NCBI GenBank assembly: GCA_951813285.1
Contig: OX638355.1
Span: 1,922,653 to 1,986,652 of the forward strand
Length of the DNA stretch: 64,000 nucleotides
Source of the DNA: Terriglobia bacterium
GTDB taxonomy: Bacteria; Acidobacteriota; Terriglobia; Versatilivoradales; Versatilivoraceae
Direction: 5' to 3'
Of this stretch, positions 27,216-39,200 are shown piece by piece; position 1 is the first letter of the stretch, and each line of letters begins with the position of its first letter. A program made the translations under genes and the position numbers. Below the pieces are notes generated by a model, which did not search any database, had not been told where the DNA came from, and saw only the letters and a program-made list of their open reading frames with translations.

Positions 27216-30200
27216 CTACTCTCGAGCCGGCAGGTAGGCCCCGTCGCCGCTGCGCTCTCCCGGAGCTCCGCCGTCGTTGACCACCCCGTAGGCCAGGAAC
27301 GGGTTCTCCCCCGAGACCTTCTCGATCCGCATATACCCCTGCCGGGTTTCCGGACCGGCTCTGAGCAGTATCCCGTTGATCTGATGCCAGCGCCGGGCCG
27401 GGATCGCCTTCGTCACCACCGTCTCCACCAGCGTCCCCGTCTCCCCGTCGTAGATCTCGAGATGGAAGACGCTCGCGCTTTCGTCCACCTCTCCCGTGTT
27501 GACCAGCGCCAGGTTGCTCCGGTTCTCCTGGTTCTGCTGCAGCCCATCCACCCAGGTCTCCTGGCTGTAAGCCGCGCCTTCCGGCACCGCGTTGTATAAG
27601 ACGCTGTAGGATCCCCCGCCTCCCTCTGAGCCCGTCCTGGCCCCGATCACGATCCCGCTCAGGTCTCCCTCTTCCGCCATGACGAACACCGGTCCCAGAT
27701 AGAAACCTCGGGTTGTGCCCAGCCCCGCCACCCCTTGCCGGCGCAATGCCTCCACTAGCTCGGGAATGATCTCCTGCTGGCCTCCTTTCAGGGTCATGCT
27801 GAAGCTCGCCGTCTTGTCGTCCGCCTCGATCCCCTCGGCCACAAACTCGAAATCGAGCGTCCTTTCCTCCTCCGAGAAGTTGGTCACCATCAGCTCGCTG
27901 GTGAACTCGCTGGTCTCCACAATCACCGGCAAGGTCTGCCCCATCGTCCCCTGCAGTGAACTGGCAGTCACCGGAAAGACAAACGAGCCGTCCGAGTTGG
28001 CTTGGTCGTTGATCACCCCGTAGGCGTAGAAGGGCGCCGTGCCCTCTACCCGCTCCACCTTGACGTAGCCCTGGCGGTTGCCGTCCGCACTTTCCAGCAC
28101 TCCCAGCACCGGGGAATACTGATGAAACCCTCCCGGATCGAGGGTTATCTCATCCCGCACCCGGGCAGTCGTATCTCCCGCCTCTCCCGAATAGACCGTG
28201 GCCCTCAGCGTGATCGCCCCCTCTTCGGGCGCCCCCATGTTCTGAAAGGCCAGGTTGGAGCGGTCCTGATCGTTCTGCCGCAGCCCGCACAGATAGACCG
28301 CCTCGTCAAAGCCTGTTACCTCCGCCACCCCCAGGTAGGCCAGCCCCGCCCGTCCGTCAGGCACCTTCGTCGTGGTCCGCACCACCGCCTCCACCTCGGA
28401 GCCCAACGGCACCTCCACCCGCAGCGTTCCGATCCGGTTCCCCGTCTCCGGGATCGGCACCCCCAGGCCAATCAAGTAGGTGAGGGCCTTGGTCTCGACC
28501 CTCTGCCTGCCCGCGGGGAGAACGTCGGACGCGGTTCCGCTTCCCCCTCCCCGATGGGCCGTGTAGCGGTAGTCGAGTTCGACGTCCCGTTCTCCCCGGT
28601 TGGTCAGCGTCAGCTCCGAGGTGAAGAACGAGTTGTTACGTCCGGCTGAGCTCAGAATCACCGGGACGAACAGCGACCCCGTCGTCAGCCGGAAGCTCCC
28701 CTCGGCCGGGTCTTCTCCACTGCAGGAATAGGCGAACGCCCCCACTCCCGACTCGGTGAAGCTCAGTCGGATCTCGCAGGAAGCCCCGTCATCGTAGTTC
28801 AACGTAATCGTCCCCATGCCGGGACCTGTCTTCTCGTAGGTGTAGGTGCCTGATCGGGAGGTGGTGCTCTCCGATCGGGAGGCGGCGGCCTCGGCCCGGG
28901 TCGCGGCTTGCGGGCTGACCGACTCGATCTGCTCGAACCGGTTGCCTTCCCCAAATCGCAGCTCAAGGCTTCTGGTGGTCCCCTCCCCGCCCAGCCGTAA
29001 AGTCAGCCGCTCACCCTCCAGGTCCCCCGCGGTGAAGTCCGACGGATCCTCTGAGCCCGTCTGCCCCTCTCCCGCATCTTCCATCTCGGCATCGGTCACC
29101 CTCACCCTAATGGCCTGCTCCGTCGTCCGCTTCCGCTCTCCTTCACCACTGGTGACCTCCACAACCAGCACGTATTCGTTGTCTGCTGCTTCGCTGTGCG
29201 GATCTTCACTGGCCACATCCCCCGGATTCTCATAGTCCGGCGCTTCTTTGAAGTTCAGCTCTCCCGTCTCTGCAACGATCGAAAACAGCCCTCCATCTGC
29301 TCCTCCCACGATCCCGTAGCCGGTAACCTCGTCCCCCTCGTCCCAGTCGACCGCCGCAAGCTGGCCTACTGTGGTTGTGTTCTCCTCGACCTCAAACAGG
29401 CCTGGGCTGGTGATCTCCGGCACCCGGTTCACCAACTCGCTCATCCGGAAGCTCCCCTGTCCTCTCGATGATCCCCCGCAGCGATAGCTGTAGCTGCCTG
29501 CTCCCTCTCCACTGAAGGTCAGCCTCAACTGGCAGGCCTCTCCCCCGTCGAAGTCCAGACTCAACTCCCCCGTCGTCCGGCTGGTGTAGCGGTACCCGTA
29601 GCTGCCGGAGTGGGTGGCCGTCACTTCTCCTTCCCCGTCCAGCTCGTCTTGCTCGAACCACAACCCCTCCCCGAACCTCAGCTCCCGGTCCCTCGAACTC
29701 CCTTCCTGCAGAAACGCCTCCAGCATCAGCTGCGTCCCCTCCAGGTCCTCGGCCCGGAAGTTGGACCAGTAAGCTGGATCGAGGGGCATCGCCACTTCCA
29801 CCGCCTCCGACTCCTGGCCGTTGCCGGCGGCATTGACTGCCCGAAGCTCAAAGACATAGACCGTCCCGTTGAGGAGGTCCCCGACCGTGTAGCCGGTGGC
29901 ATGGACCTTGTCGGGGGCGCTGTCCAGGATCGGGGTCCACTCCCCGAACTCTCCTCGGCCCTCCTTCAGCCGGTACTCGTAGCGCAGGATTGGAGAGCCC
30001 CCGTCGCTTTCCGGCGGGCTCCATTCCAACCGCACCGCCTCGTCCCCGGGCATCGCCGTCAGGCTCGCCGGCGCCTCCGGCGGAAACAGCAGGCCGCCCC
30101 CTCCGCCGCCGCCTCCGAAGCCACCACCGCTGCCACCAGCCACCGGCGTCGCCATCACCGTCTCCGCTCCTCCCTTCCCCAGGGCATTGACCGCCTGCAG

Positions 30201-33200
30201 CTCAAAGACGTATTCCTGGCCGTTGATCAGGCCTTCCACCGTCACCCCGCGCGTCCCAGCCGCCATGTTCTCCCAGGCCCCGAACTCCTCCCCCACGGCC
30301 GCGTACCGGTACTCGTAGCGGATGATCGCAGAGCCTGCGTTATCCGCCGGGCTGTTCCATCTCAACTGTACCGCTCCATTCCCGTCGCTGGCCCTCAGGC
30401 CGATCGACGACATCTCCAGCGTCACTCCCGGCGGCGCCACCCGGACCTCAAGCATCCCTTCCTCGTTGAGCTGCCCACTTCCGGACGAGCTCACCGTGTC
30501 GGCAGGCACCCTGAGCCTCAGTGTGTAGTTGTTCTCCACTCCATTGGTTCCCGGCGTTACCGTAGCTCTGAAGACCCGGTCGTCAACCGTCTGCAACGCC
30601 CCAATGACCGGGTCGCAGGGTACGGCGTTGCCCTGGCTGTCCCTGCAGGCAGGGTCTTGCTCGGCAACCTGTTCGGTCTCGATGTCGCCTCGGCTAAAGG
30701 CCGAAACCACCTCGGAGAAGCTGAACCTCACCGTGAACGGCCCCGACACCGGAGGATCGGTGCCGCTCGCCATCACGAGCGTCAGCGGCGTGACGGTCAT
30801 CCCCTCCCCCGAATCCGACCAGCCGCTGGTCCCCTCCTCGTTTCCGGCCCGTACCCGCACCTCGTAGTCCGTCCCTTCCTTCAGGCCGGACAGTGTCAAG
30901 CTGAGCCCCGGCCCGTCGTGTCCCCCGTCGGTGAAGCCCCCCGTTCCCTTCTCCCGGTACTGCACGTCGTAGTCGGTGATGGTAGGGCCCGTGTTGTCCG
31001 GCTCGCTCCAGTTCACCGTCAGACTGTCGGCCGTCTCCCCTGAAATGTCCGGCGCCTCCGGCACCTCCGGCGGCTCCCGCTCGTCCGTCACTCTCACCAG
31101 GAAAGTCTGCTCCGCTGTCAACTCCCTGGCTCCCGCCCCGCTCTTCACTTCCACCGTCACCACGTATTCGTTGTCTTCCAAGCCGCTCACGGGATCGCCG
31201 CTCGCCACGTCGGCCGGCGACTCGTAGTCCGGCGCCTCTCGGAAGCTCAGCTCCCCCGTATCGGAGGTGATCGCAAACCGCCCCCGGTCGGTCCCGCCCA
31301 CGATCGCCCAGCCCGTCACCTCGTCCCCCGCGTCGCTGTCCCTGGCCTGGAGCCGCCTCGCCAACGCCTGGTTCTCCCCGACACTCAGCGGTCCACGAGT
31401 CGTGATCTCAGGCGCCGTGTTGGGCTCATCCGTGGTGTTGGTCACCCCCCGGTTGCTCAGCCCCTGTGCGTCGTTGCCCACTTCATCCTGGATTGGGGTG
31501 GTGCCCGGCGTGTAGCTCACCCGGATCCCCGTATCTCCATGCTCGACCGCCGGGTCGAGCGTCAGCGTCACCAGGCTCCCGCTGATCGCAACTCCCGAAA
31601 CGCTTCGCCCGGCTCCGTCCACCTCTGCCGTGAAGTCCTCCGGCGTGGGCCTCGACCCCCCGTCGAGCGCCTCCCCGTAGGTCAGCGTCAGAGAGGAGCC
31701 GTCCACCGCCGCGCTCACAAACGCCGGCTTTACCCCGTCCACCTTGTGGTCCGCCTGCGCCGCCAGCGCCTCATGGGCCAGCTCCGCCGCATTGTCCGCC
31801 TCGTCCTTGACGGTTCCCCCATTGAGCGTCAGCCGGCTTGCCTCCACGCTCACCCCGTCGGTGTCTTCGTCCCCATCGGCCACCTCATAGCCGAACACCA
31901 GCTCCGTCGTGTCCGTGCCTCTCAGGTAGCCGGCCGGCCAGTTCCTGGTTCCCACCCTCAACCTCAGCCGCGGTGTTCCCGTCACCTTCACCGTCTCGCT
32001 GAAGGTCACCGTCACCTCGATCACGTCTTCCGCCGCATAGGTGTGATCGGATCCGGGGTTCGAGCTGATGGTCAAACTGCTCACCTCCGGCGGGGTCGTG
32101 TCCGGCGTGTCGTTGGCGACCGGCTCCTGGCTCAGCCCCTCCGCCTGGTTGCCCGCCACGTCCCGGATCGGATTGGCGCCCGGCGTGTAGCTCACCCGGA
32201 TCCCCGCCTCCAGGTGCTCGGCCCCCACATCCAGCGTCAGCACCACCGTGCTGCCGCTCACCGAAACACGGGTGACCGTCCGCGTCTGATCCCCTCCCGA
32301 CACCGTGAAGTCGCCCGCATCAGGGGTCGAGCTCCCGTCCAGCGGCTCGTTGTAGGTCAGCGTCAGCGAGGTCCCGTTCGCCGCCGCCCGGCCGCTTGCG
32401 GCCAGCCGCGGCTTGATTCCGTCCACCTTGTGGTCCGCGTCGGCCGCCAGCGCGTCATGGTCCGGCACGGCGTCATTGTCGGCAGCGTCCCGAATCGTGC
32501 CCCCGGTCAGGCTGTCGGCCTCAACCCCCACTCCGTCGGTGTCGCTTTCCCCGTCGGCCACTTCGTAGGCAAAGACCAGAGCTGCTGTTCCCGTCCCGCC
32601 CTCGTAGGCCGCTGCTCGGCTCCCTCCTCCCAGCTCCAGACTCAACTGCGGCGTCCCTCTCACCTCCACCGTCTCGCTGAAGGTCATCGTCACCTGAATC
32701 TCGTCTCCCGCCGCGTAGGTCCGGTCCGACCCCGGATCGGAGCTGATCGCCAGACTGCTCACCGCCGGTGGGGTCGTATCCGGGGTTTCGTTGGTGACGG
32801 GTACGTTGCTCAGCCGATCCGCCTCATTGCCCAACACGTCCTGGAGCGGGCTCGTCCCCATCCCGGTTGGCACCGTGTAGCTCACCCGGATCCCCGTCTC
32901 CCCGTGCTCCATCGCCGGGTCAAGGGTCAGGAGCACCGCACTCCCGCTCAAGGCAACGTCGGCGACCGTCCGCGTGGCGTCCCCTCCAGTTACCCTGAAG
33001 GCGCTCGCCTGCGGCGTCGAACTCCCGTCGAGCGGCTCGTCGAAGGTCAGCGTCAGCGTCGCTGTGTTCACGACCGCCGGGTCGGTTTCAGCCAGGTCGG
33101 GGCCTGCTCCATCCACCTTGTGGCCCGAGTCGGCCCCCAGCCCGTCATGGCCCAGCTCCGCAGAATTTTTCGAGCGATCCTTGATCGTTCCGCCGTTGAG

Positions 33201-36200
33201 CGAAAGGCTGTTCGCATCGATGCTGACCCCGTCGGTGTCCTCGTCCCCCTTGACGACCTCGTAGCCGAACACCAGCACCGTCGTACCCGTGCCTTCCACG
33301 TACCCGGCCGGCCGGTTCCTTTCCCCCACTCTCAGCACCAGCCGCGGCGTTCCTTCCACCTCAACCGTCTCGCTGAAGGTGACCGTGACCTGAATCGCAT
33401 CCTCCGGCGCGTAAATCCGGTCCGCCCCCGGATCCGAGTCGACGGCCAAGCTGCTCACTGCCGGTGGCGTTGCATCTTTGGCGATCCTGAGGATCTGGTC
33501 GGTGCCGTTCGAGGTGGCCACATACAGGGCTCTGTCGGGTCCCATCATCGGGGTTCGCAGCCGACCGTAGTCCCCGTCGAGTTGGGGCACAATGACTTGG
33601 CTCACAAATTCTCCGCTAGGGGTGAACTCGAACAGTCGCAGCTTGCTGTCTTTGAGCGTGGCCACCGCCAGTCGTCCCTCCCAGACACCCCACTGCTCGC
33701 CCTCAAGGAAGATGCCGCCACTGGTAGCCAAGGTTGGGGACCCCGACGACCACTTGGCCTCAAGAGCGTCAGGAAACTTTACGAAGTCGGTCATGGAGAC
33801 CCCTTCGTTATAGCCGGGTACCGGGTCCCAACCGTAGTTGCGGCCGATGACCAGCAGGTTGATCTCATCGTCAATCGACGGGCCGTGCTCCACCGACCAC
33901 ATCTGGTTCGTGTCCGGGCGCAACGCCAAGCCCTGTAGGTTGCGGTGGCCGTAAGTATAGACCCGTGAGCCGAGCGGGTTACCGGGCGCTGCCTCGCCCG
34001 TCGATGCACTGACCCGCAGGACCTTCCCTCCGAGCGAGGTCAGATCCTGCGGGACCGCTCCCGTTGCCGCGTCACCGGTCGCGATCCACAGATAGCCCTG
34101 CGGCCCGAAGCGCAGCCGGCAACCGCCGTGACGGCCGGTGGCGGCCGGTATACCCTCGACAAGCGGATCGGCGACTCGGGTGGCTTCGGTGTAGGCCGCG
34201 TTGATGGTCCAGGCGATCACCTGCACCTCGGGCCCCGTGTGGCCCTGGCATGTATAGAAGCGCCGGTTGGAGGAGAAACCCGGATCGACAACGATGCCCA
34301 TCAACCCGGTCTCGCCGCTGGCAAACAAGTCTTCGAGCTCGGCGGTGACGGTCTGAACCGTGCCGTCGGTAAGTCGACTGCTCAGCACGCCTGCCCGCTG
34401 GGTGAACAGCATCGTCCCGTCGGGGGCGAAGGTGATGCCCCAGGGAATGCTCAGGCCGGAGACGAGGGTTGTAATCTCGAGATCGGGCGGGGCGATCTCG
34501 TTGGTGCTTACACCCTGCGCCTGCTTGCCGGAACCCTGCCCGTCGTTGTAGGACATCGTGGCGCGCAAGTACATCTCTTTGTCGTCGCTGGCCGGCGTGT
34601 AGCGCGCCGACGTCGCGCCTGTGATATCCACCCAGCCCGTGGTGCGGTCCGAAGACCTGGCCCATTGCCAGCTCGCGCTGCTCACACCGCCGTCGGGATC
34701 GTTCAACCTCGCTCTGATGGCTGTCCCGGACTTCGAGAAGCTGACCGTTCCGGCTTCCTCCAGGTTACGCACGGTCACCGTGATCATCTGCTCTGCCGTC
34801 AGCGCCCGGTCACCCGTGCCGCCGGTCGCCGTCACGGTCAGGATGTACTCGTTGTTCGCCGCTTCGTTGGCGGGATCCGTGCTGGTGACGTCCGCCGGTC
34901 TCTCGTAGTTCGGCGGCGTGTTGAAGGTCAGCGCGCCTGTCGCTTCGACGATTTGAAACTGCGAGGAGTCCGCGCCGCCGGTGATCTCATAGGTGACCGC
35001 ATCACCGCTGTTCGGGTCCTCGGCCAACACCGTGGCTACCGCCGAAGTCTGGTTCTCGTCTACATCGAAGCTGGTGTCGCTGGTGAAGGTCGGCGCGTTG
35101 TTGACCGACTGACGGGTAAAGGTCAGGGTCGCGATCGGCTCGTCCGAGAACTTCCCCATCCCCCGGAGGCTCGTGATGGTTCCTTGAGGCGAGGTCGCCG
35201 AGTTCGACAGCGAGAACTCGGCCCCCTCCTCGGTCCCGGCGTCCCACGGATACAGGTTCGCCGTGAGCGATGCCAGCCAGCCCGCTTGCGCATCGAGCAG
35301 GGACAACCCGGAAACACCCACGAACCAGTCCGGGCTAGGCGCCACCATCGTGAGCAGGGTGACCCGGGGATGGTCGGTGGTAACCGTGACAGTGCTGATG
35401 GTGGATGAGCTTGTGGGGCCGATATTGCCGCCGCTGCCCTGAAGAACGCCGAGCGCGTTCGGCTCGGCTGCCCGGACTTCATCCGCCAGGGTGCTTGTTC
35501 CCCCAAGTTCCGCCATCAACTCGACCCCCGCGCTGGCCATGCCGCCCTCGCTCAGGAAAGTCACGCCAGCGTTGTGAACTCCGCCGATCAGGGTCGTGAA
35601 ATGCGCTCCGGATGGAACGCCATCGGCCGTGACGGTGGTGTTCCAGGCGCCCTGGAAGGTCACACTGTAAGTGGCTCTCGACTCGACCGCTGCCACCGGA
35701 TCGCTCGCCGTCGGGCTCAGCCACAGGTTGGGCAGGGCTGTCGCCGCTACCAGGGCACTGCGGGTCGCTTCGCCGCCCGTGACCACCGCCGCTACCTGGT
35801 ATGTGTAGGTCGTGTCGGCGGTCACGTCGGTATCGGTGAAAGTCAAGCCGCTGAGGCCCTCGCCGAGGATCTCCGAGGTGGCGCCGTCGTCGCGGGTAAG
35901 AATGTAGGTGACGTTTGGAGCCGGGGTCCAGTGGGTTACGTCCACCGCGGTCCATTCCAGCACCACCTTTCCGCCACCGGCCGTCGCCGTCAGGGCCGGG
36001 CTTTCTCTAAGCTGATAGCCGAACTCCTGCCATGTTGCCTGCCCCTGGCCATCCAAGTTCGCCTTCAGCGCCGGATACTGGCTGCTCGTGCCGAAGTCCC
36101 AAGGATCGTCGTTCACAGTGTCGCCGTCCAGGTCCACGTTCCACGTCCCATAAATCTCGGTGTAGCCTGTGGGCGCCTGCAGGGACGCGGTGGTCCTGGT

Positions 36201-39200
36201 GCTGCCAAGCCCGGTCGTGCGGCTCGACGTGTCCCCATCCCAGTAGCTGGAAGTGATGACGGCGTCAGTTCCCTTGGAGCCGACCAGGCCGGCTGTCGGG
36301 GAGTGGGCCGGGGCCGTGGAGTAACTGGCAACAATCTTTCCGCCGCTGCTCCGGCCGACCAGGCCGCCGCCGTGCCCGCTTGTGACAGAGACGCTGCCCG
36401 TCGCGTAACTGACTGTGACGGTGCCGTCATTGAATCCGAGGAGGCCGCCGACGTAATCCTCGCCCGAAACCTCCGCGTTGGAGTAGCTGGCTTGAATCTC
36501 GCCCCCACTGGTCCCTACCAGCCCGCCGACGAAGGCATCTCCCGAAACCCGACCCGTCACATGGCTGGTTGTCACGCTACCGCCGCTGTGCCCGGCCAGA
36601 CCTCCTGTCCAGTCATTACCCGTTACGTCGACAGCGGTCAACCCCACACCTCGAACCACACCAGCCGGAGCCGAGGTCGTGGCACCCCCCACGGCCGCGA
36701 ACAAACCAATCCAGTTGGTTGCCGCACGCTTGATGAACAGGTTGCGGATCGTATGGCCGTTGCCCTCGAGAGTCGCTCGGAACGAGTTAGAGAAGGCACC
36801 CATGGGTACCCAACCGTCACCGCCGTTCCAGTACGTGTCCCCGGAACTGGGGCCGCCGCTGTCGTCGGTATCGAAGTCGAGGTCTGCGAGCAGTTCATAT
36901 CCGGAACAGCCGCTGCCGCCGCAACGCAGCCGCGCATCCGGCTCCGCAAACGCGTCCGGAAACGCGGCCTGATAGGCGGTCTCCCCCGAGCTCGCAGGGA
37001 CACCATCGCCGTCCATGTCATGACGGATGGCGTCGAGCTGCGCCAAGGTCGTGATTCCGATCAGACCGTCAGCGTCAGCGTCATAGACGGGCTCCGCCGT
37101 GACGTTGGTGACCATACGGCCGGAAAGGGACGCCGCGGCGTTGCCCACCAGATCCCGGATCGGGAGCGATCCGGGCGTGTAGCTCACTGTTACGACATCG
37201 CCGTGGACCACCTGCGGGTCCAATCGCACTCTTACGTCCTCTCCCGCCACCTTCACACCGACCACTGCACGCAGCTCGCCACCAACCGTTACCTGGATCG
37301 CACCGGCCAATCCGCCGCCGGCCGGGACAGAGGTCTCGTCAAGCGCTTCGGAGAAAACCAGCGTCAGCACGTCGGCATCCACCGTGGCACTCTCAAACGC
37401 CGGCTTGACACCGTCCACCCGATGGGCCGAATCGGCCGGAACGGCACCGTGTGTCAGGCCCGCGTCCTGGTCCGCTCCGTCACGAATGGTGCCGCCGTTC
37501 TCACCCAAGCCGTTCGCCGCGATGCTGACCCCGTCGGTGTCGGTGTCGTCGTCAGCGACGGTGTAGTGGAACCTCAATACATCCCCGGCGGTGCTCGAGT
37601 GCGAAGCCTTCCGCGAATTGGTCCCTACCGTCAGGGTCAGTTGCGGCGTGCCTGTCACCAGGACGGTCTTGTCGAACCGCACCGTCGCTTCGATCTCGTC
37701 GCTCGCAGCGTAGGCCCCCTTGGGCCCCGGAGTGGAGGTCAGTTCTACGCTGAGGATGCTAGGCGGATCCGTTACCGTGTCATTGTCGGCGAGGGTAACC
37801 GTGGCGGCGGCAGTGCTGCCCTCGCTCACGCCAGCGGGTAACGGTTCACCGAAAGCCAGCGTTACCGCTTCGCCGTCGTCGTCGGCCTCATCGTCGACCG
37901 CCGCAACGGTAAAGCTCTTCTCCGTCTCCTCCGCAGTAAAGGTGACTCTCGCCGGCAGTTTGTAGTCGTACACCGTCCCGCCGTTGGCGCCCATCGCTAC
38001 CAACGGAACGTAAATCGGACGGGTCGGCTTTCCGCTCAGTCTCAAGGTGACGGTGGCTGCCGTCCCGCCCTCGGTCGCCGTGTGCTGATCCGCGGCAAAG
38101 GACACGGTAATGTCCGGAGCGCGACGGAAGTTCGCCACGTAGCCGCGCGTCCGGTTGAGTACGCGCACCCCATCGGACGGGCCGTCGGCATCGCCCGATG
38201 GCTCCAGGCCGGATTGGCCGAGCGGATCGCCACCGGGGTCCGGGTAGATCTGGTCCGGGTTCGAGAAGCGAAGCAACCACTCGCAACTGAACCCGGCATC
38301 GTCACACCTGGTGTCGTATGCCATGACCGAGCGCCATCGGGTGGACGCGGCAGTTCCCTGGCCAAATGCCCGCAGGTTGACGTAGCCGTATGCGTAGGGG
38401 AAGGCCATGCGCGTGCAACGACCGTTTTCGCATACTTCGTAGCGGTCATGGTGAAGGCCCATGAGGTGTCCGAGTTCGTGCGCGAAAGTCAACGAGTTCG
38501 CCTTTGTGGTTGCAAAGGCGATACGCTCAAAATCGGCTGACACCGTAGCCATGAGGTTCGCATTGGCCCCGAGCCCGGAACGCACCAGGAGAACGGCATC
38601 GGCGGCGAACTGGTCCCGTACGGCATGGATCCCGTCCATGTAGCCATCGGTCTTGTTCGTAAGGCGCGAGAGATCGGTAACGACGTCCGATTGCGTGTAC
38701 TCGACCTCCTCCACCGCCACCAGCCTGACGCGCTGGTTCACTCCTCCTGCCATGTAGGCTTGATTGGTTTCCGCAACCATGAGATCGATCCGCGTTTCGA
38801 TCTCCTCGGTACCTCCCCAGGCCTCGCGCACATAGGGCGTGTAGAAGACCGCCACGTCGATGACCGACTGCTCGGCCGGCGGACAGATCAGCCCCGTCTT
38901 GGAGATCGTTTCCCACCACGCTTGAAAGGTGTCGTCTCCCGGTGCGCAGAGCTCGGTGTCTTCTATGTTCACGGTTTCCAGGTCGGACAACTCACGAAGT
39001 CCGTCAGGAAGGGGGCCGGTCAATGCCCGGCTCTCGTTGAGCAGCAGGGAGGTGAGGTTGGTCAGGTTGCCCAGTTCCGAGGGCAGCGCACCGCTCAGAT
39101 CGTTGTCCCGCAGATCCAACTGTTCGAGCTCGCTCAGGTTGCCCAGCGAGGCCGGCAGCGTGCCGTCCAGGCCATTGTCGTTCAGCGCCAGGGCCGTGAC

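Noticed and set aside
29610-37841. Several long plus-strand frames opposite the giant gene
   Set aside because: Shadows of a repeat-rich GC-rich gene; repeated His/Arg/Pro-rich composition mirrors the FN3/SwmB repeats.
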